In this document: positions 16,368-25,177 of the stretch, one piece after another
Layout: every line of letters begins with the position of its first letter
How positions within the stretch are numbered: the first letter of the stretch is position 1
DNA from: Clostridiaceae bacterium UBA6110
GTDB taxonomy: Bacteria; Bacillota; Clostridia; Clostridiales; Clostridiaceae
Length of the DNA: 44,776 bases
NCBI GenBank assembly: GCA_002428415.1
Contig: DIWI01000078.1
Span: 591 to 45,366 of the forward strand
Direction of reading: 5' to 3'
Program-made: the position numbers and the translations under genes
Notes under the pieces: generated by a model
Seen by the model: the letters and a program-made list of their open reading frames with translations, nothing else
Told to the model about the DNA's origin: nothing
The model's database searches: none

Positions 16368-17831
16368 ATGACCAGGATAAGGACCAGATTCGCACCAAGC
16401 CCCACAGGATACATGCATGTTGGAAACCTGAGGACAGCATTGTATGCATATCTTATAGCGAAGCACGAAGACGGAGATTTCATACTAAGGATAGAAGATA
16501 CTGACCAGGAAAGATTTGTCGAAGGAGCAGTCGAGGTAATCTACGATACTCTCAAGGCAACAGGCCTCACCCATGATGAGGGACCGGATGTCGGAGGCCC
16601 GGTAGGTCCCTACGTTCAGAGCGAGAGAAAGCCGATCTACCTGGAACATGCTAAAAATCTTGTCGAGAAAAAGGAAGCCTACTACTGCTTCTGCACTAAG
16701 GAAAGGCTTGACCTTCTGAGGGAGAATGCAGAAGCACTGAAGAAGCCGTTCAGGTATGACAAGCATTGCGTGCATCTTTCGGAGGATGAAGTAAAGCATA
16801 ACCTTGAGAGCGGAATGCCATATGTCATAAGGCAGAACAATCCCTTCGAAGGTGAGACCAAGTTCGAGGATGTAATTTACGGAACAATAGCTGTCAGCAA
16901 CGAAGAGCTGGAGGACATGGTCCTCATCAAGAGCGACGGACTTCCGACCTACAATTTCGCGAATGTGGTAGACGACCATCTTATGGGGATAACACACGTT
17001 GTAAGAGGAAGCGAGTATCTTGCATCATCACCCAAGTACAACAGGCTGTATGAGGCTTTCGGATGGGATGTTCCCATATACGTCCACTGCCCTCCTATAA
17101 TGAAAGATGCTCAGAACAAGCTTTCCAAAAGAAATGGCGACGCTTCATATCAGGACCTCATGTCAAAAGGCTATCTGAGCGAAGCGGTTCTCAATTATAT
17201 TTCACTTCTTGGATGGAATCCCGGAACTAACCAGGAGATATTCTCCCTGGAAGAGCTGAAGGAAGCCTTCAACTACAGGAACATAGGGAAATCACCTGCC
17301 ATTTTCGACCCTGAAAAGCTCAGGTGGATGAACGGAGAATACATCAAGGCAATGCCTCTTGAGAAGTTCCATGAACTTGCTCTTCCATACATCAGGGAGG
17401 ACATCAGGGACAAGGAACTGGATACCATGAAAATTGCAGCACTTCTCCATACCAGAACCGAAGTACTGGCAGAAATACAGGGTCAGCTCGATTTCCTGTA
17501 TGAGCTTCCAGAATACTCGACAGACATATATACCCACAAGAAGATGAAGACAGATGCAGCAGTTTCACTCGCTTCACTTAGAAAGCTTCTTCCGCTGCTG
17601 GAGTCGATAGGTGAATCGGATTGGTCCCTCACGATGCTCCACGATTCAGTCATGGCTCTTGTGGTTGACATGGGAGTAAAGAACGGACAAGTCCTTTGGC
17701 CGTTCAGGACTGCCCTTACAGGGAAGCAGTTCACGCCAGGAGGCGCCTTCGAGGCAGCCGAGATACTTGGCAGGGAAGAATCAATAAAACGTGTTACAAA
17801 GGGCATAGAGCTCCTTGAAGCATTGGCATAA
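16368..17831 (+). CDS. gltX: Glutamyl-tRNA synthetase
   Basis: Charges tRNA-Glu (and possibly tRNA-Gln, if the cell uses the GatCAB route) in the cytoplasm. The 487-residue class I synthetase has RFAPSPTGYMHVGNLR (the HIGH motif as HVGN, near residue 15) and KLSKRNGD (KMSKS-type, near residue 255). The C-terminal anticodon-binding domain follows. The ATG at 16368 is preceded by AAGGAGG. It is transcribed alone from a consensus promoter and ends at a shared hairpin with selB. Confidence 0.97.
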   Translation: MTRIRTRFAPSPTGYMHVGNLRTALYAYLIAKHEDGDFILRIEDTDQERFVEGAVEVIYDTLKATGLTHDEGPDVGGPVGPYVQSERKPIYLEHAKNLVEKKEAYYCFCTKERLDLLRENAEALKKPFRYDKHCVHLSEDEVKHNLESGMPYVIRQNNPFEGETKFEDVIYGTIAVSNEELEDMVLIKSDGLPTYNFANVVDDHLMGITHVVRGSEYLASSPKYNRLYEAFGWDVPIYVHCPPIMKDAQNKLSKRNGDASYQDLMSKGYLSEAVLNYISLLGWNPGTNQEIFSLEELKEAFNYRNIGKSPAIFDPEKLRWMNGEYIKAMPLEKFHELALPYIREDIRDKELDTMKIAALLHTRTEVLAEIQGQLDFLYELPEYSTDIYTHKKMKTDAAVSLASLRKLLPLLESIGESDWSLTMLHDSVMALVVDMGVKNGQVLWPFRTALTGKQFTPGGAFEAAEILGREESIKRVTKGIELLEALA

Positions 17832-17832
17832 G

Positions 17833-17865
17833 AAAGAACGCATATCTTTATGATATGCGTTCTTT
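17833..17865. terminator. Shared terminator between gltX and selB
   Basis: AAAGAACGCATATC and its complement form a perfect 14-bp stem with loop TTTAT, between two convergent stops (17831 and 17868), and should work in both directions. Confidence 0.87.
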
Positions 17866-17867
17866 GC

Positions 17868-19730
17868 TTATATGAGAACTCTCTTGTCGCCTGACCTTCT
17901 TGTGATCCCGATACTGTCCAGATGCTCAAGCAGAGGGACCGCATATTTCCTTGAGGTCCCAAGAAGCTCCCTTACGTCTGCAATGCCGACAGGACCGCCG
18001 TTTATTATCTTTTCTGATATCATCTTTTTGGCTGCCTCTGCGGCAGCTGAGGTAAAGGCAATACCATCAAGCAGCAATATCTCATTAGTTTCAATAAGAT
18101 ATGAAATAAGTTGCTCAAAATTATGCTTTTCTTTAGGTAACAGCACAAATGCCTTTAGATCAGGAGGTGCAAACTGGGCATCACCCAGAAATGACATGAT
18201 TCTTCTGGCCATTGCTGCTTGAGAAGCATCCAGGGTAATTTTCCTGCCTGCCAGAGAAAGTGATTCCCCATTATCTACAATGTCCTCAGCTAGCTTCAGT
18301 ATTGCCTGAAAAACCTTCCTGTCCAGACGAACCCTAAGCCTAAGCCTCACCTCTTCCTTTCCAACAAATATGCCAAGAGGATTCCTTGTGAAGAATTCAT
18401 CCGCTTCTTTCCTGATTTCATCAAGGATCCGTCTTGTGAAAGAGCTTGTAGCTATCTTACCTTCAAGCTCCACAAGGTCACCTTTTTCTATTCCTTCCAC
18501 GATCAGCTGCTCACTGCCGATCTTTGCCGCATCGCTTCTGTCTGCAATTCCTTCATGGCTTGTTTCAAGAGTTGAAAGGAAGGCCTCATAGCTATCGCCT
18601 GAAGTCACTGTTGCAAGATGCCTCATATGCTCCAGTGATTTCGATGCCTTGAATTTTCTGGCATCGGGGTCTATGACTTCACCGCCGCCGATGAGATGCA
18701 TCGGGGAGTAGGACCTTGCAACATATCTGTCACCCCTGAGTACGTAAGCTGTCTCTTCAAGCCTCAGCTGTATCATGCCACTCTGATCTTCTTCAGGGAG
18801 AAAATGAATCCTTCCAAGTATTTCCCTTGTTCCGAGATATACCCTCACCCGGTCCCTTTCCTTAGGTTTGGCATTCTCATCCGCCATCTTGAAGGTACAG
18901 TCAAGTATGCTTGACCTGACTAAAAGCCCCTGACTTGCCAGTGTATCCCCTCTCATTATCCTGCTGGCACCTGCCCTGGCAAGATTTATGGCGCATCTCT
19001 GCCCTTTTGAGGCAGATGTGCTTTCCACGCCGTGAACCTGGATTCCCCTCACCTTTACATTAAGGATTTCTAAGGGCGTATACAGATCAACCATATCTCC
19101 CTGCTTTACGGTTCCTTCCATGACAGTCCCTGTCACAACAGTTCCGAATCCCTTGCTGTTGAATACCCTGTCTATGTTAAGCCTGAAAGGCTTTTCCTTT
19201 TTTTCACCAGTCTCCAGGGACATATATGAGTCGTTTATCCATTTTCTCAGTTCACCCAGCCCCTGTCCGGTGACAGTTGAAACAGCAAAGGTCTCACTGT
19301 CTCCATAGCCCTGCCTTGCAAGGAATTCACTGACCTCTGCCTTTCTTTCGGATAGCTTTTCTTCATCGACCTTGTCTGACTTGGTTATGACTGCGGCAAC
19401 CCGTTTCATTTCAAGAAACCGTAATATGGAGAAATGCTCTACTGTCTGAGGCATTATGCCTTCGTCGGCAGCGATGACGAGAAGCACAATGGAAATGGAG
19501 GTAGCTCCCGAGAGCATGTTCTTGAGGAACCTCTCATGACCGGGAACGTCTATTATCCCAGCCACTTCTCCATTGTCCAGCACCATATGTGTGAAGCCAA
19601 GGTCAATGGTTATGCCCCTCTCCTTCTCCTCCTTCAGCCTGTCGCCCTGGTTTCCTGTAAGCGCGTGTATAAGGGATGTTTTGCCATGGTCGATATGGCC
19701 TGCAGTCCCGATTATGAAATTCTCATGCAT
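17868..19730 (-). CDS. selB: Selenocysteine-specific translation elongation factor SelB
   Basis: Carries Sec-tRNA to UGA codons that are followed by a SECIS hairpin. The 620-residue length fits the family. The EF-Tu-like GTPase begins at residue 1 with GTAGHIDHGKT (G1, near 8-18), DVPGHERF (G3) and TKSD (G4). Two beta-barrel domains and the SelB-specific C-terminal winged helices follow (near residues 430-620), which bind SECIS RNA. The ATG at 19730 overlaps the selA stop by 8 bases and follows GGTGG, so translation is coupled. An in-frame start further upstream at 19772 lies inside selA and is rejected. No selC or selD is in the window. Confidence 0.96.
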   Translation of the reverse strand: MHENFIIGTAGHIDHGKTSLIHALTGNQGDRLKEEKERGITIDLGFTHMVLDNGEVAGIIDVPGHERFLKNMLSGATSISIVLLVIAADEGIMPQTVEHFSILRFLEMKRVAAVITKSDKVDEEKLSERKAEVSEFLARQGYGDSETFAVSTVTGQGLGELRKWINDSYMSLETGEKKEKPFRLNIDRVFNSKGFGTVVTGTVMEGTVKQGDMVDLYTPLEILNVKVRGIQVHGVESTSASKGQRCAINLARAGASRIMRGDTLASQGLLVRSSILDCTFKMADENAKPKERDRVRVYLGTREILGRIHFLPEEDQSGMIQLRLEETAYVLRGDRYVARSYSPMHLIGGGEVIDPDARKFKASKSLEHMRHLATVTSGDSYEAFLSTLETSHEGIADRSDAAKIGSEQLIVEGIEKGDLVELEGKIATSSFTRRILDEIRKEADEFFTRNPLGIFVGKEEVRLRLRVRLDRKVFQAILKLAEDIVDNGESLSLAGRKITLDASQAAMARRIMSFLGDAQFAPPDLKAFVLLPKEKHNFEQLISYLIETNEILLLDGIAFTSAAAEAAKKMISEKIINGGPVGIADVRELLGTSRKYAVPLLEHLDSIGITRRSGDKRVLI

Positions 19731-21126
19731 CTTTCCACCAGCCTTTTGCAATAAGGGAGAATTTTGATTCAATGATTTCCATTTCCCATTCCCTCACAGT
19801 TCTCAGGTCAAGCACAACCTCATCTCTCGCAACCCTTGCGATGACAGGTTCTTCACCAAGCCTGAGAATTGTCTTCAGGTCATCAGCAGACAATCCTGAA
19901 CCTTCCTTTGCCCTGACATGGACGCCATATGACGGAATATCCACTGTCGGAAGAGTTCCACCGCCTGATGCTGAGCTGACTTCACTGACACGAGCTTCAA
20001 ATCCCATTGAAAGAAGCCTGTCACAAAGCCTTATGCATTCCTCCCTGATTACGGCTTTATCCCTGACAAGCATTTCCCTTACTGGTATGTGGTCTCCGCC
20101 TTCATGAAGCCACGATTTCAGAGTGGCTTCAAGGGCTGCAAGAGTCATCTTGTCTGGCCTTAATGCCCTCATCAGGGGATGCTTCCTCACCTTGTCCACA
20201 AGTTCTCGCCGCCCCGCTATTATGCCTGCCTGAGGACCTCCCAGCAGCTTGTCGCCGCTGAATGATACAATACCGGCTCCGGCCTTCAGAACCTCCTGAA
20301 CCGTCTCCTCATGCTCGTCTGAAAAGTCCCTGGTTTCCATCAGCGAACCGCTTCCAAGGTCTACATAAAGTGGAATCCCTGTCCTTTCAGAAAGCGCTGC
20401 AAGATCACTTGCTGCAGTTTCCTCATGGAAGCCAACTATCCTGTAGTTCGATGTATGGACCTTCAGGATGAGTCCGGTATTTTCCGATACTGACTTTTCA
20501 TAGTCTGACAGCCTGGTCCTGTTGGTGGTCCCTACTTCCTTAAGCTTTGCGCCGCTCAGCTCCATGACATCAGGAATGCGGAAGCTTCCGCCTATCTCGA
20601 CAAGCTCACCTCTGGAAACCACTGCATCCATTCCCTTTGAAAGGGCAGCCAGGACAAGCAGGACAGCTGCGGCGTTGTTGTTTACTACAGCTGCGTCCTC
20701 TGCTCCGGTAAGCTCCCTGATTACCGATGCTGCAGCCTCATCCCTGTGGCCACGGTCTCCCGTCTCCATGTCAAATTCCAGGGAGACATAGTTTCTGGCA
20801 ACCCGCGAGGCAGCCTCTGCAGCCTTTTCGGACAGGATACTTCTGCCAAGGTTGGTATGGATTACGACACCTGTAGCGTTGACAACATTCACGAGGCTGC
20901 TCCTTGATTTATCTTCCATGCACCTTTTTGTGAAGTAGCATATGGTATCAAGGTCAATATTGATATTTTCGCCTTCTCCTCCTTCAAGGATTGCCGCCCG
21001 CATGGAATCCAGGCCTTCTCTTGTGCATAGCTTAACCAGCTTCTCTCCATACTTGTGAATGAGGGTCTGGAATCTGTCATCCTTCAATATGAGGTCCAGC
21101 TTTGGAATATCTCTTAGTCTGTCCAT
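19723..21126 (-). CDS. selA: L-seryl-tRNA(Sec) selenium transferase
   Basis: PLP enzyme that turns Ser-tRNA(Sec) into Sec-tRNA(Sec) using selenophosphate. The 467-residue protein has an N-terminal tRNA-binding region, then VINATGVVIHTNLGRS-type family motifs (here NVVNATGVVIHTNLGRS near residue 80) and the PLP-binding lysine in SFSGDKLLGGPQAG near residue 290. The ATG at 21126 follows AAGGAG. It heads a selA-selB operon; the leader carries a two-tier stem-loop. The enzyme implies selenoproteins elsewhere in the genome, because none is seen here. Confidence 0.96.
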   Translation of the reverse strand: MDRLRDIPKLDLILKDDRFQTLIHKYGEKLVKLCTREGLDSMRAAILEGGEGENINIDLDTICYFTKRCMEDKSRSSLVNVVNATGVVIHTNLGRSILSEKAAEAASRVARNYVSLEFDMETGDRGHRDEAAASVIRELTGAEDAAVVNNNAAAVLLVLAALSKGMDAVVSRGELVEIGGSFRIPDVMELSGAKLKEVGTTNRTRLSDYEKSVSENTGLILKVHTSNYRIVGFHEETAASDLAALSERTGIPLYVDLGSGSLMETRDFSDEHEETVQEVLKAGAGIVSFSGDKLLGGPQAGIIAGRRELVDKVRKHPLMRALRPDKMTLAALEATLKSWLHEGGDHIPVREMLVRDKAVIREECIRLCDRLLSMGFEARVSEVSSASGGGTLPTVDIPSYGVHVRAKEGSGLSADDLKTILRLGEEPVIARVARDEVVLDLRTVREWEMEIIESKFSLIAKGWWKDA

Positions 21127-21146
21127 TGCATGCTCCTTGTCTTAAC

Positions 21147-21199
21147 CCCTGGTAAAAAGGCTGCGAAGCTCATGAATATTTTCGCAATCCTCGCCAGGG
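21147..21199 (-). other. Two-tier stem-loop between comEA and selA (terminator, attenuator or SECIS-like)
   Basis: Read on the minus strand: an inner stem GGaTTGCGAA/TTCGCAGCC (21190-21181 with 21167-21159, one bulged A, loop of 13) is followed by five T. An outer stem CCCTGG/CCAGGG (21199-21194 with 21152-21147) encloses both. The inner stem plus T-run can be the comEA terminator. A TATAAT at 21218-21213 suggests that a selA transcript could start upstream, which would put the structure in the selA leader. Confidence 0.6.
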
Positions 21200-21212
21200 C
21201 TGTTTTCCCTAT

Positions 21213-21218
21213 ATTATA
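21213..21218 (-). promoter_or_regulatory. Possible -10 box for selA-selB
   Basis: TATAAT on the minus strand, 87 bases before the selA ATG, with only a weak -35 candidate upstream (GGATGA-like). It would start transcription just before the two-tier stem-loop. Confidence 0.35.
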
Positions 21219-21237
21219 TATCACAATCCATATTTTC

Positions 21238-21810
21238 TCATCCTACTTCGAGATACTCCTTCAGTTTCTCCAGGGTCTTGTCTCCAATCCTGTCCACCTC
21301 AAGGAGATCCTCGATGGTCTTGAACTCACCCAGCTCATCCCTCTTTTTGAGTATGTTGTCTGCAGTTGCAGGACCTATGCCGGGAACCTCCATGAGCTGT
21401 TCCCTTGTAGCACTGTTTACATCGAGCTTTCCTCCCTCATCAGATGGCATCGGAGTCGTCACTGGTTCATCCCCGACTGCAGGGATGATATACGACTCAC
21501 CGTCTTTGAGCTTTTTTGCAAGGTTCACTGTCCTCATGTCAGATAGGTCCGTCTTTCCGCCTGCAAGCTCAAGGAGGTCATTAAGCCTTTTGTCCTTTGG
21601 GATCGAATATACGCCAGGACGTGCAACAGCCCCCTTTATCTCAACTATTATCTCTTCAGCCTGCTCTGAAACCTTGTTTCCCTCTGTGACAACTACATCA
21701 ACTGGATCTTCTTCGTATACTTCAGCGGAACATGACGTACCAACAAACAGAAGGATACCGGATATGGTTACCACTTTGAGAGCCTTGAGAAGTTTTACAG
21801 GGAATGCCAT
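21238..21810 (-). CDS. comEA: ComEA-like competence DNA-binding protein (SLBB plus helix-hairpin-helix)
   Basis: A 190-residue exported protein that in competent bacteria binds double-stranded DNA at the cell surface. An N-terminal hydrophobic segment (residues 8-26) ends in GTSC, a weak lipobox, so it may be a lipoprotein rather than a simple membrane-anchored one. An SLBB domain follows (VEIKGAVARPGVYSI, near residues 56-110), then the tandem helix-hairpin-helix (LDVNSATREQLMEVPGIGPATADNI and LLEVDRIGDKTLEKL, near 128-188). The ATG at 21810 follows GAGGTGA. The gene is separate from ComEC, which usually follows it. A lone ComEC-type hydrolase is encoded at 15385-16278. Confidence 0.9.
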   Translation of the reverse strand: MAFPVKLLKALKVVTISGILLFVGTSCSAEVYEEDPVDVVVTEGNKVSEQAEEIIVEIKGAVARPGVYSIPKDKRLNDLLELAGGKTDLSDMRTVNLAKKLKDGESYIIPAVGDEPVTTPMPSDEGGKLDVNSATREQLMEVPGIGPATADNILKKRDELGEFKTIEDLLEVDRIGDKTLEKLKEYLEVG

Positions 21811-21877
21811 ATTATCACCTCGGATATATTATGCATACTTTAAACCTTTTTTTATGGATGAGTATTGCATATTTTGC

Positions 21878-21883
21878 TATAAT
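21878..21883 (+). promoter_or_regulatory. -10 box of the D-Ala-D-Ala carboxypeptidase gene
   Basis: TATAAT, 21 bases before the TTG start; the -35 candidate TGGATG (21855-21860, 17-bp spacer) is weak. Confidence 0.5.
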
Positions 21884-21904
21884 TATCTTCATGGGGTGAT
21901 TTTT

Positions 21905-23248
21905 TTGAAATTCAACAGGGTAATAAAAGGCTTGGCAGCCGTTTTATTGGGTATGGTCATATTCTCCGGGAGCACTCAGGTCAGGGCTTCTTCCGTAATT
22001 ACAGGCACTGCAACTCCTGAGATCCTATCTGAGGCAGTAGTGCTCATGGACGGTGAAACCGGACAGGTTATCTTTGGAAAAAACGCTGATATGCAGCTTA
22101 TGCCTGCGTCGACAACCAAGATGATGACTGCGCTTCTTGTCATGGAGCATGCAAAGCTTGAGGACATAGTGACCGTAGGCAAGAATCCGCCGTATGCTGA
22201 GGGAGCCTCAATGGGATTCAGGGAGGGTGAACAGGTATCTGTCAAGGACCTGCTTTATTCGATGGTCCTTCATTCGGCCAACGATTCCGCTGAAATACTT
22301 GCAGAACACATATCCGGGTCAGTGGAAGAGTTTGCGGTTCTCATGAACAGGAAAGCTGAGGAGCTTGGGGCAAAGAACACACATTTTGCCAATCCTCACG
22401 GACTCACAAATGAAAACCACTATACATCAGCATATGACCTGTCGCTGATTTCAAGGGAAGTCGCAAAGTATCCGTATCTTGTGGATATATTCCATACTCC
22501 CATCTACAAGCTGGGACCAACTAACATGACTCCAGAAAGATGGGCTTCGAACAAGAACTCTCTTCTTAAGAAAAGTGATGACCTGTACTATGAACCTACG
22601 GTAGTAGCAAAGACGGGCTATACTCCAGATGCCAGATATGCATACACAGCTGTCGCAAGCAAGGATGGAAAGACCTATATAGTGTCAATACTCAAATCGA
22701 CAAGTCAGGCTCAGTACTACAAGGAAACCCTTGACCTGTTCAACTGGGCATTTGAAAAATGCAGCGTCGTAAAGCTTTATTCCAAGGGACAGACACTCAA
22801 GACTGTAACGCTCAAGAACGGAGACCAGCTGCAGCTTGAGGCAGAATGCGATTTCTATGTGGTCAGTACGGATGGCAGCGTCGATGCAAATCCTATGCTG
22901 ATATATGATGATACATCAGTATTTGAAGGAGACTTTGCTAAGGGTCAGGTAGTATCTGAAGCTTCAGTCAAGGTGAACGGAAATGAAGTAGGAACACTGA
23001 AGCTGGTAGCTGCAAGTGATGTGTACACAAAGGCACCTCTCGCTCCGGAATCGGGATTCACCATCCCTAAATTCCTTGTGATAGCGCTTATGGCATTTGT
23101 AATACTGGTTGCGGCATTGTTTACCATAAGGACCATCAACCTTAGAAAGAGAAGAAGAAGAAGAAGGCATACATCACAGAAGCTCAGGGAATACAAGGAA
23201 CGTCAGATGGGCAGAGCATCGGGTCAGGAGAGAAATAACATCTACTGA
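21905..23248 (+). CDS. D-alanyl-D-alanine carboxypeptidase (S11, DacF/PBP5 type)
   Basis: Trims the terminal D-Ala from peptidoglycan peptides outside the membrane. The 447-residue protein has a signal peptide (residues 1-27), the catalytic SxxK (STTKMM near residue 68), SAND (SxN near 124) and KTG (near 236). A PBP5-like C-terminal domain follows, then one membrane anchor near residues 388-410 and a very basic tail (six Arg in a row). The TTG at 21905 with GGGGTGA upstream is the start. The frame stays open for about 630 bases further 5' across the comEA gene but has no site and encodes no signal peptide there. Divergent from comEA. Confidence 0.93.
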   Translation: MKFNRVIKGLAAVLLGMVIFSGSTQVRASSVITGTATPEILSEAVVLMDGETGQVIFGKNADMQLMPASTTKMMTALLVMEHAKLEDIVTVGKNPPYAEGASMGFREGEQVSVKDLLYSMVLHSANDSAEILAEHISGSVEEFAVLMNRKAEELGAKNTHFANPHGLTNENHYTSAYDLSLISREVAKYPYLVDIFHTPIYKLGPTNMTPERWASNKNSLLKKSDDLYYEPTVVAKTGYTPDARYAYTAVASKDGKTYIVSILKSTSQAQYYKETLDLFNWAFEKCSVVKLYSKGQTLKTVTLKNGDQLQLEAECDFYVVSTDGSVDANPMLIYDDTSVFEGDFAKGQVVSEASVKVNGNEVGTLKLVAASDVYTKAPLAPESGFTIPKFLVIALMAFVILVAALFTIRTINLRKRRRRRRHTSQKLREYKERQMGRASGQERNNIY

Positions 23249-23291
23249 CGGTATGGCCTGAAAAACCTGTCTTTGAAGAATCAAATATAGA

Positions 23292-23342
23292 GCAATAAGA
23301 AGCCGTCAGTCAGGAATAACCTGGCTGGCGGCTTCTTATTGC
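23292..23342. terminator. Bidirectional terminator between the carboxypeptidase and GH13 genes
   Basis: A 23-bp stem (GCAATAAGAAGCCG... with two G:U positions) around an AATAA loop, between convergent genes. Confidence 0.88.
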
Positions 23343-23350
23343 AGGTCCTG

Positions 23351-25174
23351 TCAGTTATGGACCTTCTTGACTATTGTGGATTTTTTTGGCAAATGGAACT
23401 CACCCTGCAGTATATGGGAAAGATTTCTGGGGATATCACTTAGCCCCTCAGCATCCTCGAGTATCATCATTCTGTCAGTTTCATCCCTGTTGACGATAAC
23501 TATGTAGGACTCCTTCCTGCCGATCCTCAGATAGCCATAAAGGTTACCCTGATAGAACGGAATATAGTCTCCTGATGTGAACGCATCGCTTGAATGCCTT
23601 AACGCGATCAGGTCCTTATAGTGCTTCTGGAGTTCAGCATCTTCTCTGCCCCATGGGTATGGTCCCCTGTTGTAAGGATCCCTCTCCCCTGTCATGCCGG
23701 CTTCGTCGCCGTAATATACGCAGGGTACGCCAGGCATGGTCATGAGTATTGTTACAGCAGCCCTGAGCTTATCCATGTCTGGAATCTCAGTCCGTATACG
23801 CCTCGTATCATGTGTGCCCATGCTGTTGAATGCGCTATAGAAGGCCTCTTTAGGGTAATTCTCCTTAAGCGACATCATCCTCATGTACAGGTCCCTTGCG
23901 CTTATGCTTCCGTTAAGGTAAGCAATCATATTGTCCTTCAGAGGATAGTTCATGGTTCCATGAAGCTCATCACCCAAAAGATATCGCCTTCTCTGACCGT
24001 AGGCGATCTTGTTCGAGGCATCCTCCCAGACTTCGCCGATCAGGACGGTGTCGCTGTCAGCCTCAGACATGGATGTCCTTATGTCCCTGATGAATCCATC
24101 TGATATCTCATCCGCGACATCAAGTCTCCAGCCGCCGATTCCTGTCCTTGTCCATTTGTCTATGACTCCGCCTTTGCCGCAAATGAATCTTCGGTATTCG
24201 GAGTTGTTCTCATTCAGGTTTGGAAGATCCTTTACACCCCACCAGCACTCGTAATCCTCAGGATAGTTGTTGAACATGAACCAGTCGGTGTATTTTGAAT
24301 CCCTGCCCTGGTATGCTCCCTTTTCAGGATACGTACCCAGCTTGTTGAAGTATATCGAGTCTGCTCCGGCATGGTTGAATACTCCGTCGAGGATTATCTT
24401 TATGCCTCTCTTTTCCGATTCTTCAATCAGCTGTCTGAATACAGCTTCGTCTCCGAACATCGGATCTATCTTCATGTAGTCTCCGGTGTCGTATTTGTGG
24501 TTGCTCCTGGCCTCGAAGACAGGGTTCAGGTAAAGACCTGTTATACCAAGCTCCTTCAGGTAGTCAAGCTTTGCGATGACACCCTTCAGGTTGCCTCCGA
24601 AGAAGTCCCATCTTACAATGTTTCCCTGGGGATCCTTGATGTAAATGGGTGAATCTTCCCAGGTAGCGTAAATGAACGAGTTTTTCTTTGGCGAAAGGAT
24701 CGCTCCATGTTCGTTGCCATTGTAGAACCTGTCCACGAATATCTGATAAAAGACAGCTTCCCGGTACCATTCAGGGGAAGGCTTGATGTAATTGTGCATG
24801 GTCATCTGATAGGACTTCACGTAAGTGAAGTCCTCATATACCTGGCATTCTCCTCCCAGTCCGGTCTCGTTGTTCCCTACGAAAACGTATCTGTCGAGGT
24901 TGTCCTCCTTGATGTGGATCCTGAAATAATAGAAGTAAAGCCCCGCATCTCCGGAGGTTATGATGGTCGTATAATACCCGTGTCCTTCTGACGACATCTC
25001 CCGGTAGGTCTCCCTCTGGCCTTCCTTGGTAAGGACAAGAACGACAGTGAGCTTGCCAGCTCCCTCAATCCTTATCCTGAAGTTGACATCATGTCCTGGC
25101 GTTATCGCACCAAAGGGCTTTTTGAACTCCGCCAGATGGGAGTTGTAGGAAATCGTCATGTTCCCATATCTCAT
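23351..25174 (-). CDS. GH13 alpha-glucan hydrolase, neopullulanase/cyclomaltodextrinase-like
   Basis: An intracellular 607-residue alpha-amylase-family enzyme with no signal peptide. An N-terminal beta domain of CBM34 type covers about residues 1-125, then the GH13 barrel. Catalytic residues are visible: nucleophile Asp in GGWRLDVADE, acid/base Glu in LIGEVWED and the stabilising Asp in MGTHDTRR. It is the last gene of the glycogen operon, 3 bases after the glgP stop, so it probably acts on glycogen limit dextrins or malto-oligosaccharides. In Bacillus subtilis the equivalent slot is a pullulanase-type debranching enzyme. The exact bond specificity cannot be called. The start at 25174 has only GAGAG as a site; ATG at 25159 is an alternative. 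Confidence 0.9.
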   Translation of the reverse strand: MRYGNMTISYNSHLAEFKKPFGAITPGHDVNFRIRIEGAGKLTVVLVLTKEGQRETYREMSSEGHGYYTTIITSGDAGLYFYYFRIHIKEDNLDRYVFVGNNETGLGGECQVYEDFTYVKSYQMTMHNYIKPSPEWYREAVFYQIFVDRFYNGNEHGAILSPKKNSFIYATWEDSPIYIKDPQGNIVRWDFFGGNLKGVIAKLDYLKELGITGLYLNPVFEARSNHKYDTGDYMKIDPMFGDEAVFRQLIEESEKRGIKIILDGVFNHAGADSIYFNKLGTYPEKGAYQGRDSKYTDWFMFNNYPEDYECWWGVKDLPNLNENNSEYRRFICGKGGVIDKWTRTGIGGWRLDVADEISDGFIRDIRTSMSEADSDTVLIGEVWEDASNKIAYGQRRRYLLGDELHGTMNYPLKDNMIAYLNGSISARDLYMRMMSLKENYPKEAFYSAFNSMGTHDTRRIRTEIPDMDKLRAAVTILMTMPGVPCVYYGDEAGMTGERDPYNRGPYPWGREDAELQKHYKDLIALRHSSDAFTSGDYIPFYQGNLYGYLRIGRKESYIVIVNRDETDRMMILEDAEGLSDIPRNLSHILQGEFHLPKKSTIVKKVHN

Positions 25175-25177
25175 AGT

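Noticed and set aside
21127..21237. tRNA-Sec gene next to selA
   Set aside because: No tRNA-like stems, anticodon arm or 3' end; only the two-tier stem-loop is present.
21278..21904. A 209-codon N-terminal extension of the D-Ala-D-Ala carboxypeptidase frame
   Set aside because: It lies antisense to comEA, has no ribosome site and would bury the signal peptide; TTG at 21905 has a good site.
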